A DNA stretch of 64,000 nt, from positions 7,507,001 to 7,571,000 of the forward strand of contig NC_135361.1 of assembly GCF_051622035.1 (NCBI RefSeq), in the 5' to 3' direction. Below are positions 45,495-58,158 of this stretch, in pieces. Both the position numbers and the translations under genes were made by a program. A model generated the notes under the pieces. That model made no database searches and was not told the origin of the DNA. It saw only the letters and a list, made by a program, of their open reading frames with translations. The stretch is from Arctopsyche grandis. Its lineage: Eukaryota > Arthropoda > Insecta > Trichoptera > Hydropsychidae. Each line of letters opens with the position of its first letter. Position 1 is the first letter of the stretch.

Positions 45495-45631
45495 TTGTAC
45501 CCCATCTACTATAAGCCGGCTTTTGTAGCTTGTTATATCACTACAATAGTGGCCATGGGATGGGTACAGTATTTTGGGGGAATGTAAGATTTTAATCCAG
45601 GTGTTAAACTCTAAGGGCCCTCCGTACATTC
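45495..45631 (+). ncRNA. Candidate H/ACA box snoRNA in intron 4
   Basis: First hairpin closed by TGTACCCCATC (45496-45506) and GATGGGTACA (45559-45568), with an internal GTAGCTTG...CACTAC region that could form the pseudouridylation pocket. Then ACAGTA (45566-45571), fitting the H box ANANNA. A second G/C-closed hairpin begins TTGGGGG and ends GGGCCCTCCG, followed by an ACA three bases from the predicted 3' end (45626-45628). Length about 137 nt is usual for the class. The target is not identified. Confidence 0.6.
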
Positions 45632-45803
45632 TTTCAATATATGTATAACTAATTCTGTATTAAAATCTTGACCAATTTCTAACTGTATATTGTTTGTTTA
45701 CAGGTGATAAGCTCAATTTGGATGGAAACATGGAACTTCTAAATCATCAAGATTGTTCACATATAGGTAATTTATTTTTTTAAATAATATATTTTTTATT
45801 TGC

Positions 45804-45880
45804 TTTATATGATGACTAAATAGTTATCCCTGTCTCACGAAATCATGGGGAAAGCAAACTATGGTAACCTTCTGAAGTGT
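45804..45880 (+). ncRNA. C/D box snoRNA in intron 5, target uncertain
   Basis: Consensus C box ATGATGA (45809-45815) and D box CTGA (45872-45875), placed about 75 bases before the exon 6 acceptor like the other C/D members. CCTGTCTCACGA (45829-45840) is complementary over 12 bases to TCGTGAGACAGG of 28S rRNA, close to the A-loop, but no canonical D' box follows it. The segment before D (AACTATGGTAACCTT) has no rRNA match I can recall. It may be a U29-like family member; unproven. Confidence 0.6.
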
Positions 45881-46024
45881 TACTAATATTTTTTACATAT
45901 TCATTCTTCGTGACATTGGTTTTCATATATTTTTTTTAATTTTTGTTACAGGTTAGAACGCAATGAGAAATCTCCAACAAATCGTTATCGACGTACTATT
46001 TCTAGTCTGAACTGATTGTATTTT

Positions 46025-46030
46025 AATAAA
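46025..46030 (+). terminator. Poly(A) signal of the snoRNA host gene
   Basis: AATAAATAAATA in the last exon, about 75 bases after the final acceptor. Confidence 0.7.
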
Positions 46031-46048
46031 TAAATACATTTAAAAAAG

Positions 46049-47339
46049 AATTTGATTTTTTTTTCACATTATATTTATATGAAGCAGCTCTTTGCTTAAC
46101 CTTTGCATAGCAGAGTTAAATATATCCTACTTTTTGATACCTGAATATGCGTGGAAACATCTCGAAGGATTAAAATTACTTGAATCTCAATGGTCTTACT
46201 TATGACCTTTATTCTTAAAAATTAACACTGTCTTGTGACTTTATTTAAGAATAAAGCTGTGCAATGGGTTTTTCGTTGTCTCAAATTTAGTGCCTTTACA
46301 AAAGAAATAACTTATTATCTTACTATGAATATACGAATCAAATGATACCATAGATATTGAATAACATGAATGAGACCTGATGTTAGCTTTTGAGGAGTGC
46401 AATCTCCGGGGCTAGCTGGCGTATAAGTTATAACATTGAAAGCAAGAAGATCCACTATCATTTTTGCCTTATTTTCATTCATTCCACTGCACCTTGTTTA
46501 GTCTGCTTCAGGCAGATTGATTTACAATGCCTCATATTATTCTCTAGCTATAGATAATGCAAATTTATTTAAGCATTTCCTATACCACTGCCTAAATTAT
46601 TAAACAATTTCATTTCTACAAACTTTTATTGAATGCACGGGACGCCATTACAGTAAGGTGACCATTTGTACTGGTTTTTTGAGTATCTGCCCTTGTGAGA
46701 TAAAACCAGTACTCTTTTATCCAATAGATGATTTAAATATACAAAGCCTTCAGCGGAAATGATTTCTCGTACAAAAATATTGTCTTTGTTTACCAGGAAC
46801 ACATGTACATCTGCTGAAGGACTTTTTTCTTCGATGAATAATATGGGTCCAATGATAAAACGCAATATTGAATGTTAAAACTTTACAATGTTTGCTAATC
46901 GATAAGAATTATTTTAACTGGCAGAATTTTATGAGCATTAAAGAAAATTACAGAGCTTATGTCACAAAAAACCACTGATTTCAAATATCTCGTCTGTGTG
47001 TGGGCAACAAATTTCGCTGCCAATAGTAAATATATACTAGAGATTTTGAATCTGCATATTTTTTTCTACACCTACAACACATTTGATTCGATGTACCGTG
47101 TAAAGATTAACATTTTGACCTTTCTAAAACTTTGCCTAATTAATTTGAAGTTTACTGTTCAATATTCGAATATTTTGTAGCCCTACTTAATATGTGTGTA
47201 CATATGTATGGGTCTATAACTATTAAATTTGTATCTCATAAAAGCATCTAAATCGAAGAGTATTTGCAAACCAAAGCTATAAACATCTGAAAATTTGGTT
47301 TGCATCTCTGCTCATATAAAAGCGAAAGAATAGACGATT
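46049..47339. other. Intergenic, nothing firmly recognised
   Basis: A 79-codon minus-strand frame at 46626-46865 (KNQYKWSPYCNGVPCIQ end) looks slightly protein-like but has no family I know. Otherwise AT-rich spacer. Confidence 0.3.
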
Positions 47340-47900
47340 CTACCGATTTATCAATTGTAGAGATCGATGCCTGCTATAACTCCATCGTTTTTAGTAAAAT
47401 CGACATTTCTTGCCAACGTAAAAAATTATTAGTAATAATAAAAATAAAAGTAAAAAAATCACTAACAATTTACATGTAACCCAATTTCTTGTTTTATTAG
47501 AAATGAAGTACATATAAATATATAAAAATAAAATAAAATAAAAATATGTAGTTATAAACAAAAAAACTAAGTACATTCATAGTGTATGTTTATAAATATC
47601 ATTCACAAAATATGAAAATAAAAATCGGTTTTGGCCATACATCGAAAATATACGTGGAACTCAAATTTTTTTATTTATAATGTAATTTAAATTCATGATT
47701 TTTATAGAGATTATTAAATTTAAATTTATTAGTATATTTACTTAAAAAAACTGGACACGTGTATTGTAATAATAATAATCGTAAGTGAAAGTAAGAAGAG
47801 ATTTGTAAAAAAAGGAAAAAAGAAAAAGTCGGAATCGGTTGATTTTTTACGACTCCGACTGTACTTGAAATGCTACGACTTCAACTCCATAGCCCTGATT
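47340..47900. repeat. Dispersed repeat B, copy 1
   Basis: Shares several blocks with 56480-57095: TTAGTAAAATCGACATTTCTTG, ACATGTAACCCAATTT, TTCATGATTTTTATA, ATTAAATTTAAATTTATTAG, and a 3' end of GACTCCGAC/CTTGAAATGCT motifs finishing CTCCATAGCCCTG. It is probably a non-autonomous DNA element; termini not defined. Confidence 0.5.
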
Positions 47901-48384
47901 TAATCATAGTGAGTGATTGTTCTACACAAAATCAAATGACAAACAGTTCAATTTCGATTAAAAACATTATATTCATATGCAGAATCATATACAATTTTAA
48001 TGTTCACATTGGTCTCATTCCATGACAACAATTCGTACATAGAAAGATACGGGTATAAGAGTAAGATGCAATGTTTTTTCACGTCAAGAGGTCTCACAAT
48101 ATCATCATATATATGTATATTAATAAATAATCAAAAACAATATACATTCAACAAACGAAAAAAAATTGTTTTACATTGGATACATAAATTTGATTAAATT
48201 TACCAACGTAAATTGGGCGTAATTAATTTTTAACAGACAAGGTATCGCAATACAACGAGAGACTATCCAAAAAAATAATTCATTCGAAATGTCAATTTTA
48301 TTTGCACAATGTTGCTAGTATTACCGGCGAGATTTTTAAGCGCTGTCCTCACTGGAGTCACCTTGTGAGGTCGAGCCGGCCGGC
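47901..48384. other. Intergenic spacer upstream of enolase
   Basis: AT-rich until about 48320, where GC rises towards the proposed enolase leader exon. The 65-codon frame at 48000-48197 is unsupported. Confidence 0.35.
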
Positions 48385-48426
48385 TCAGTTGTCCGCTAGA
48401 TCTCGTAGAGGTCGTGTTAAGCTGAG
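48385..48426 (+). promoter_or_regulatory. Candidate upstream 5' UTR exon and initiator of enolase
   Basis: TCAGTT near 48385 fits the arthropod initiator (TCAKTY). A GC-richer stretch follows and ends in CTGAG|GTAACT, a plausible splice donor at 48426. A matching acceptor TCTCGCTTTCAG ends at 49380, 22 bases before the enolase ATG. An untranslated first exon with a ~950-bp intron is common for enolase genes but is inferred here. Confidence 0.4.
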
Positions 48427-49300
48427 GTAACTATTTTGTATTCGTCGCTATTCTTCAATTCAACCCCTTTGCCAATTTCCAACATTACCGGAAGTACTCC
48501 TACAACATCCTCCAACCGGAACTTCAGATACAGCCCCCTTGGAACCGTTAATTTGCTTTAATTTCCACATCCTTGTTAACTCCGCATAATTTCATTGCAA
48601 AAACTTTACATAACCTACAATCAATTCTATCACTTTTTCATACAAAGTGAATACTTTCATGTAGAAAATTTCTAATATTTCATGACATTCAATATCATAT
48701 GACACAATCCTCTCTGGGATTAAATGTACTGCAAAATCTTATCACTAAGCTTATTTTTACAATCCTGCTTAGCGGTTAGATTATTTTTATTTATTATGCT
48801 TTAATACTCACAAGTCCTATAAGCCTGTGTTAATACTTTTGTGCCTAATCGGCGTTTTTTTAACAAAATATGCTAACCCCAGAAGTTGTCTATTTTTAAT
48901 ATTTTTATTAAATATTAAATACTTTTTCTGTTGAATTTTGCACTTTATTGACCTTGAAAGTGTGGTTATTTAATATTTGATAAAATTGAATCAAAATATT
49001 CAGTATTAAAATTGAAAAAATTATTACAAAATAAATTTTCTATAGAAAAAAGTCTTTTCTTTATTTTAGTTAGAAAATCTGAAAATTCCAATTGGAATTT
49101 TTTTCTTATTGGTTTCTTTATATGAATAAATGACTAATATCATAGAAGGGTTATTTTTATTTTTTATTGAAATTGTTAAAAACTTGCTTTAAAAGATCAT
49201 TATCATTCAAAAACGTTATAAAATCATTACAAAATATATCGCTGATTTTTACCTACCTTGATGTTTACCTACCTTGACTTTGAAACGACATTGAACGTCA

Positions 49301-49352
49301 TATAAGCCAGCCAGGATTATTCTATCTGCTCGTTATCACCGATCGATTCATT
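49301..49352 (+). promoter_or_regulatory. Possible TATA-type proximal enolase promoter
   Basis: TATAAG at 49301-49306 lies about 100 bases before the ATG, with initiator-like sequences 25-50 bases downstream (TATCACC, TCATTC). If used, it would start an unspliced leader as an alternative to the upstream exon. Confidence 0.35.
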
Positions 49353-49402
49353 CATTGCATAATTGCATTCTCGCTTTCAGAGTCGTGAGGAATCTTCTCA
49401 AC

Positions 49403-51400
<1,998 letters not shown>

Positions 51401-51522
51401 ATGACTTCAAATGATCTTTACTTACATCGCCTCGGATGGAATTCGTCCGAATTATCAATAGATTTTAATACACATTTTGTATCAAAACTATTTTAAATAT
51501 GATATAGTCTGTATGTGTGAAG

Positions 51523-51528
51523 AATAAA
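51523..51528 (+). terminator. Enolase poly(A) signal
   Basis: AATAAA 123 bases after the enolase stop codon, followed by AT-rich sequence. A second AATAAA lies near 51749. Confidence 0.65.
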
Positions 51529-51549
51529 AACAATATTTAAGTTTAATTG

Positions 51550-52286
51550 TATAAGCATTCTTTTTGTGATACGTTTTTGAAACGCACATGATTTTTTTTT
51601 TTCACATTCATTTTGTATTTCGTTCATTTTATTATTTTTTTCGTTATCAATATGTTTAACTGTATTGATTAGTTTCAAGCATTTATATCTTTTTTGTGTT
51701 AAAGCGATTGAAATATTGTGCATGTCTTTATTTTATTCATATTCATTAATAAAGTATGTTCTTTATTTACTCTTGACATTTATTCTATCATTTACCCTAC
51801 TCTATATCAACTTGCAAGGTGGCTGAAAGTGGCAACAGTTATCTCTTGTAAGTATAATATGAAATTTGACTTTTCAATGTCAGCAGAACATTTGAGATAG
51901 TTTCAATATAAATTGCACTCTTTGAAAAAGTACTAAAATTAAGGTTTATTATAGAAAAGATAATATTAAGAATATTCCATTAAAATGGTAATTTACAAAA
52001 AATAAAATCGTATAGGATTTTAGAATGCGATAGCAACTCGCATGCGAGTTAAGTGTAAGTGCAGATTTATATTTACATCCATTTTACTTTATAATGGCTT
52101 AAATATGAATACTAAAATCATCATTATATACTATAAATAAATTGATGGATTGTGACGTGCTGGAAATAATATTTATTGGATTTTTATTTTTTTAATCGAC
52201 ACTTGGCAACATTGGTTTCAATACATATTTTATTTAAGAGGTGGTATTTTGGTTAATATATTGTAATATGAGACCTTGTGCCCGTC
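51550..52286. other. Intergenic spacer between enolase and the tRNA
   Basis: AT-rich; nothing recognised. Confidence 0.4.
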
Positions 52287-52359
52287 GCCCCTGTGGCCTA
52301 ATGGATAAGGCATCGGCCTCCTAAGCCGGGGATTGTGGGTTCGAGTCCCACCAGGGGTA
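52287..52359 (+). tRNA. tRNA-Arg, anticodon CCT
   Basis: Full 73-nt cloverleaf. Acceptor stem GCCCCTG/CAGGGGT (G1-T72 wobble) with A73 as discriminator. The D arm contains TGGCCTAATGG (A box). Anticodon stem TCGGC/GCCGG encloses CTCCTAA, with anticodon CCT at 52320-52322. The T arm GTGGGTTCGAGTCCCAC contains a perfect B box. No intron. T-rich tracts from 52373 can end RNA polymerase III transcription. The sequence closely follows the conserved animal tRNA-Arg(CCT). Confidence 0.96.
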
Positions 52360-52596
52360 AATTATTCACATTTTGGTTTTTTTTTCATTGAAATTATGTA
52401 TTTTGTTTATTTTTAAATTACATTGTATTTTTTTATTTAGATTCTATTTTAAAATCTAGATTTTTAATGGTATTCCTGGCGATGTAATATGAACCAAACT
52501 TTGAGTAGAAATTATTTTTTAATAATTATATCATTGATCTATCTAACAATAGATGTCTCTATTTTAAAAAATAGTTTGTAATATTTAAAAAAAATA
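52360..52596. other. Intergenic
   Basis: AT-rich spacer; nothing recognised. Confidence 0.4.
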
Positions 52597-53412
52597 GTCG
52601 AAAACGGTGGCACGACAAATCAGCGCAAACCTACTTAGCGCCGAACTCTCGGCGCAGACAACTCAGCGCAATGACAATTCAGCGCAACGACAATTCAGCG
52701 CAAAAACAATTTTTTCAATAAGTTTTAAATGCGTTTTCGAAAATAGCTACTGTATTGAAATTGTCGGCCATATCTACATGATAATTTCATAAATGCGAAT
52801 AAATTTATTTGATACTCTTTGTGCTTTGAAATATTACACAAGCAGGGTTTCTGAATTAAGGCCGCAAAAATTTATTTTCAAGCAGGGTTTCTAAACCGAG
52901 CAGCAATTTTTTTTTTCAAATAGTTTTTTAGCTATCCAAACTTTTACGTATGCAGGGTCTCTAAACTTAGGTTTGCAAATCGTCATTATGAACTTTGCTT
53001 TTGATATAAAATGGGAGAATCTTTGGTTTTCGATTTTTTCCCCAAAAATTATGTTTTCAAATCCTACATATTCAGGGTTTCTCAACTGAGTTCAGCAAAA
53101 AATATTTCTTAAAAAGAGTATCCACACCAGGATAAACAGCAAAAAATCTTACGTGTGAACGGATTCTAGACCAAGGTTCGCAAACCCGTCTTCATGGGTT
53201 CTGCTCATCATATCTAAAATGTACGCGTATACGTATGTATGTATTGACTTATGTATGTATTTATCGATCATTGATTTAAATTATCGTGCATTTCAATGGT
53301 GACCATATCGTTCATTTCAAAGAATTTAAAGATTATTAAAAAAAAAAGATTTTGCGCTGAGTTGTCTGCGCTAAGTTGGTTTGCGCTGAGATGTCGGTGC
53401 ACCGTCGAAAAC
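52597..53412. mobile_element. 798-bp DNA transposon with 9-bp TSD and minisatellite-like ends
   Basis: Element 52606-53403 lies between perfect GTCGAAAAC duplications (52597-52605, 53404-53412). Ends: GGTGGCACGACA at the left, GGTGCACCGACA from the right on the other strand, both followed by TCAGCGCAAACC. The left end continues as a ~16-bp repeat of TCAGCGCAANGACAAT. The interior has four copies of GCAGGGTTTCTNAAC (52842, 52882, 52952, 53071). A 9-bp TSD with long repeat-bearing inverted ends suggests a MuDR/Rehavkus-like group; no transposase is encoded, so the assignment is tentative. Confidence 0.75.
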
Positions 53413-54502
53413 AATTGAACATTAAATATAGTTTTAAATTACAATATTTTTCATATGTTGGTTTGAAAATTCTATTGTTACGTTTTCGAAGATGAATTTT
53501 ATGAAAATTTAAATGTGTTTGTTCCGTACAATAATTTGAACTGAAAGACACTGCCAGTCTAATACCATTTTCAAAGAACATCCGGTAGAAAGTGGTCGGC
53601 AAAAAGTAGTAATAAAAAAAACGACGTGCTCAATCGGGCGTGTGCGCAAACTCGACCTTTCTCGCGCTTTTTTCCTCACACCGGATTTAGAGACAGCCTT
53701 GAAAAGCATGTGAAAATTTCGCAAAAGCGAACAAAAGCCATAATAGAAGAAAGTCACACGACCGGCGAAGCGACGTCACAAAATAGTCATCAATCATGTC
53801 TGCATGTGAATCAATTTTACCTAACTCTTTCGACTAATTAGAAATGTATCCGATGTGACTTTTCGTATGTACTTTTTCGGGCCGATGTTTGCATTCATCC
53901 GTCGATGTCCGAACGGTCGTTCAACTTTGATATCAAACCGCCCAAAATACGAAACAACGGACCGTTTAACGGTCGTTTCCGGTTCAAAAGCGACAAACGG
54001 CCGAAATGGACTCGTGCAATGGATTGAATTTAATTCTCGCGGTGGGTTTAATAATTAAGAAAGATCGCGTGCAATCTGAAGACCGGTTAATTTGCAGTCT
54101 TTCGGCGGGTTCAGCTCTGGGGTTGGCGGCAAAACGGACGACGACCATACCGAATATTGAGAGCGTGGAGCCGGATGTCGCTTTTGTCTTATCTGATCTG
54201 AATAACGACCACTTACTCGTTGTCGATTTGCAATAGTTTTGTCGCCGAGAGTTGGTCGGTTGGCCTAGAGAAGACAATCCCAGTCACCGACTTTCTTTGG
54301 CATCTGCTCGTCTGGTCCGTTGTGCTCGTGTTCTATGCTAAGTGCGATTCGCAGGTACAAAAAGAGGATTCCAAAACCGAAATAAAAAAAAAATTGGTAC
54401 ACACATACTCACATATACGCTGTGTCCTTAGAATCAGGTGCTATTTTTATACAAAATATCTTTAATTCGTATTTATGGTAGTGAAACTCCGATTTCACTC
54501 CT
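53413..54502. other. Intergenic, nothing firmly recognised
   Basis: Locally GC-richer at 53620-54350 with opposed frames on both strands (53509-53757 minus, 54006-54236 plus). None has recognisable motifs, so I do not call a gene. Confidence 0.3.
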
Positions 54503-54995
54503 TAAAGGTCTGACCGCACTATACGACAACCGAACGATCCGTCACTTCACAACAGTGTGCGACAATATTAGATAAACTGCACTTGAACGACAGCGATGCG
54601 ACACTCTGCAGTAAATTATGTCTATCATTCGTTCGTACCTCGGAGCAAAATGGACGAAGCGGACGCTATTATAGTATCTTTGATATGCGAGGAAGAAGAA
54701 CAACCGAAAAAAACCAAAAGATTATGGCTACATGCTATTTCAATGTCACGATATGAAGAAGGAGAATAATAGTCGCAATGCAACCCCCACTCAACGACCC
54801 TTGCGTCACGTCGCAAACAACACCTTGCGTCAAAGTTGGTTGAAAAGTCAACTTTGACGCACGGTGTCGTTCTACGTCATGCGACTGTCGCGCAGTGCGT
54901 TATGTCTCATACAATTTCATACAAACAATATTTGGTCACGTACTGTTGTGAAGTGTCGGATCGTTTGGTTGTCGCATAGTGCGGTCAGAACTTAA
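54503..54995 (+). mobile_element. PIF/Harbinger-like MITE 1 with TAA TSD
   Basis: Element 54506-54992 (487 bp) is flanked by TAA at 54503-54505 and 54993-54995. Terminal inverted repeats of about 50 bp begin AGGTCTGACCGCACTAT at the left and AGTTCTGACCGCACTAT from the right, and continue with CGACAACC and AGTGAAGTGTCGG-like sequence. A 3-bp TWA target is the hallmark of PIF/Harbinger. It still carries the start of a transposase-like frame. Confidence 0.8.
54650..54769 (+). pseudogene. Remnant of a Harbinger transposase-like N-terminus (39 codons)
   Basis: Starts at ATG 54650 and stops at TAA 54767. It has an acidic stretch EEEEQPKK, then KRLWLHAISMSRYEEGE. The K-R-x-W-h-H-x-h-x-x-x-R order resembles the R(R/K)xWVHPIxxxR segment near the start of PIF/Harbinger DDE transposases. 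The catalytic domain is absent. It supports the Harbinger assignment made from the TSD. Confidence 0.5.
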
Positions 54996-55003
54996 GTGCA
55001 AAC

Positions 55004-55326
55004 TTAGGGCGAAAACACACTGAATGGTATGGAACGTCGTGTGCGCGTGCAGAATGAATATGTTTGGGAGTTCGCACGTGTATGCATATCCATATGCAAC
55101 CAACAAGTTTCTCCTACATTGCTTCAAATATGGGATTCACCGTTATCGATCACTGCCAAGCAAGGATAAATACAAGGATAAAATATCACTGAAAACACTC
55201 CAGCGGTTGATTTTTGGGACTGTGTACCGTGTATATGGACTAGGGGTGCTGCGTTTTTTTCACATGTTTAAAAGTATCTAAAAAAAAAATACGTACCACG
55301 TCCCACTCAGTGTGTTTTCACCCTTA
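55004..55326 (+). mobile_element. PIF/Harbinger-like MITE 2 with TTA TSD
   Basis: Element 55007-55323 (317 bp) lies between TTA at 55004-55006 and 55324-55326. The inverted ends are GGGCGAAAACACACTGA and GGGTGAAAACACACTGA. It is a different family from MITE 1 and begins only 14 bases beyond it. Confidence 0.75.
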
Positions 55327-55527
55327 TAGTCGTAAAAACCAAAATACCACTTCCACGGTCTGAATTACTTATGTATCAAAAATCACATTCATATATCAGC
55401 ATATTAATAAATACATATTTGTATAGACGCCTATACATTTTAAACCAAATTTTATGTTTATTCTTTCCTACCAAGCTTTTACTATGAAAATAAAAAAATG
55501 CATCTGCAGAAGATTTCTGATCTATTC

Positions 55528-55880
55528 TTATGAAAAAAGTCTAATTTTGGTGTACATTATTGAACAATTTTCCATATACATTACTTCAGAATTCTTCTGT
55601 GAACTTCTACGAGCAATAAAAGGAAGGGTACCCACAGCGGTGAAAGAAGAAAGAAGTGTTGACACAATTCCGATTGACTTCTGAATTGGAAAGGCGAATT
55701 TGCTAGTTGACTTGTTCGCGAGCACGGCAAGGTCATTGTAACCCATAACAGTTCCGGCATTGAAATCTGCTGGAAGTGGCACAGAGAAGCTGGTGGATGC
55801 TGCTGCTGCTGCACCACGTGCTACCTGGCCAACGACTTCTATTTGAAGTTCGCAACTTTCAGCAGATCAAAGACATTCTA
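55528..55880 (-). other. Possible coding exon or gene fragment
   Basis: A minus-strand frame is open for more than 110 codons, starting after a stop near 55870. It reads CELQIEVVGQVARG, a run of five Ala (GCA repeats), SFSVPLPADFNAG and YNDLAVLANKSTSKFAFPIQ before running into AT-rich DNA. The composition is protein-like and GC is raised to about 55600. I do not recognise it; splice sites are ambiguous. Confidence 0.25.
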
Positions 55881-56479
55881 AACCTTTGAAATGCACCAAC
55901 GATGTTCTCAGTAACATCGTAAACGACTGTAAATTTTATTTATTGTACGGCGATACTGAAATATACCTACTAAACTCTAAACAGATTTCTTAGTAACTGT
56001 GAAATTTACTTCTACTTAAAAATTAATACGCCAACTCTCTTCTTAATGCAAATCACATTTAATTTTTATTTTTATTAGTAGATGCAAATTTAATTAATAA
56101 TTTTTTTAATACATATGACAGACTCATAATGAAATACAATTTTTATATACTTATGTAGTTTCAGGATCAAAAACTGATCAAATAAGCAGTCGTTTACCTC
56201 TGAAAGGTGAAAGTATTTAAAAAGAAGCTTGTATTTTTGACATTCTTCGGTATTTGCTTTTATTATAATTATAAATTATTATAAGAGTTTTCGATTTTAA
56301 GTAAGTTCCTAAATATGTACTCCATCCATACATTCATATGTACATGTACATATATTTTTTTAATTTTCAAATAATTGAAATTTAACATCAGAATAATGAA
56401 TCTGATGTGTTTGATTTAAAAATTAATTCATATATTTTGTATGAAACAATATTGCTTTTGTACTAAAATATTCCGAATA
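55881..56479. other. Intergenic, nothing recognised
   Basis: AT-rich with CATATGTACATGTACATA microsatellite near 56335. Confidence 0.35.
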
Positions 56480-57095
56480 CCAGGCCGTGGGATGGTTCAC
56501 AATTTACAGACCGACTCCGACTTTTTTTTATGATTCGACTCCGACTCCGACTCCAACTTGAACGATTTTAGTAAACTCGACTTTTCTTACCAACGATTAA
56601 AATTATTAGTAATAAAAATAATAGCGATTTTCAAACTATAAAAAATTAAAGGAATTAAAAAACATCACTAAACATTGTCATGTAACTTAATTTATTGAAT
56701 TATTCGTAACTAAACCGGTATAAATAAAAAATAAGTACATTAATAGTTTATGTGTATGAATTTCAGACTCAAATAAATCAATGAGAAAAATTAGAGTAAC
56801 AATGAGAATAAAAAAAAAGAATGAGACAATCGGCTTTGGCCATAACATATCAAAATACATAAAATTCAACGATTTCAACAATTTAAATTCATGATTTTTT
56901 ATAAAGAAATTATTAAATTTAAATTTATTAGTGGATTAACTTCAATAAAATTGGAGTCTCTAGTTGACACATACCGTAATACTATTAATGAAAGAAAATA
57001 CTAAAAAAGGAGTCAGATTAGGTTGATCTTTTTCGACTCGACTCCGCTTGAAATGCTCCGACTCTACACTCCTACTCCGACTCCACAGTCCTGTA
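56480..57095. repeat. Dispersed repeat B, copy 2
   Basis: Both ends carry GACTCCGACTCCGAC motifs (56513-56560 and 57035-57090). The interior aligns with 47340-47900 (TTAGTAAACTCGACTTTTCTT, TTCATGATTTTTTATA, ATTAAATTTAAATTTATTAG). The right end finishes CTCCACAGTCCTG. Confidence 0.55.
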
Positions 57096-58158
57096 TATTA
57101 CGTACATATTATTTGCGTCAAGTTACCTCACCGATGGCTCATCTCTTCACTCAATTAATTTGTACCTAAAATACTTATTTTCAAATGTGAACGTAATGTT
57201 TTTCGATAGTTCATATCCTCGTCTTTACACGCTATTTAATTCAAATTTTTATTTAAATCAAATAATAGTTAAAACAAATTGATTAAACCGATACTAATTT
57301 CCTGTTATACATATTTCCGAAGTATAGTATTGGAACACGTGCATGCGTATATCTTCTTCTATAATATAGTAGGAAAATTCTACAATCTCTCCGACATATT
57401 TCCACTAGAAAGATAGTACCGTTTTCCAATTTTGTTAAATTGCATCGCGATTGCGAAGGCTACAAGGTATTCATCGTGGTCGAAGGCTTAACAAGATGGT
57501 TACGGAAGTCGTGCAAATTCTTTTTTCATTGTTCTGACCAACACGGCGGCGACCTACTATCACCTCGCCTTTCCAGGATCGTCAACTATTTACCCTATGA
57601 AGAAGACGAAGATATTTGATTTCTAGATCTGACCACATTCTAGATAGTCGTATCTTAAAATGCTCCTATTCAAAAAATACAATCGGAAAAAAATTCCGAG
57701 ACAGACGAGCTCGTTTCTGACCGATGGGAATTGGCTGAGAATGTTGAACGGTTGACGATTTCTGTATGGAAGCGGTTTTGGCAGATAGCTCGTGTCATGC
57801 ACTCATCTCACCATAGCCGAACTTGTGCCTTTCTTCTTCTTCGTCTCTTAAAAAATTCCAACCGGAATGAAATATTTGGCGCAGACCGTCTGGCGCACGC
57901 CACATTGTTCCGCATCTACCTACATGCCTACAACACCACCACATGGAAGAGCCATTTCGTTTCGATTCTGCAATTTGGAAGTCGTCGACACCGATGGAAG
58001 TTTAAGCACCTCTGTCTGACCCACCACGAGATCCTATTTTGCACGAATTGTGATCACTGATCACATTATTCGATAGAAATTCCTCAATTACTTTCAAAAA
58101 AATTTCAAGATGCATGAAGACTTGACTGATAACTAAAGATCGGCGGATGAGGGTGCTG
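57096..58158. other. Intergenic, nothing firmly recognised
   Basis: A 109-codon plus-strand frame at 57731-58060 lies in moderately GC-rich DNA but has no recognisable domain or splice context. Confidence 0.3.

Larger units (their letters stand above)
43798..46048 (+). ncRNA. snoRNA host gene, UHG/SNHG1-like, six exons
   Basis: Splice sites delimit exons at about 43798-43917, 44776-44875, 45048-45220, 45405-45456, 45704-45766 and 45952-46048. Donors are GTAAGC, GTAAGT, GTAATT, GTAATT, GTAATT; each acceptor ends in AG after a T-rich tract; AATAAA lies at 46025. No exon has a long open frame. Every intron carries one snoRNA, with the C/D species about 70 bases before the acceptor, as usual for splicing-dependent snoRNA release. 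Vertebrate U22 host gene (SNHG1) encodes U22 and U25-U31, and Drosophila has Uhg genes with multiple such snoRNAs. Finding U31 and U27 together makes this the insect counterpart. The spliced RNA is probably a by-product; the functional output is rRNA-modification guides. Confidence 0.8.

Noticed and set aside
57731-58060. 109-codon plus-strand frame as a gene
   Set aside because: No domain, no homologous look and no supporting signals; length is within chance for this GC content.
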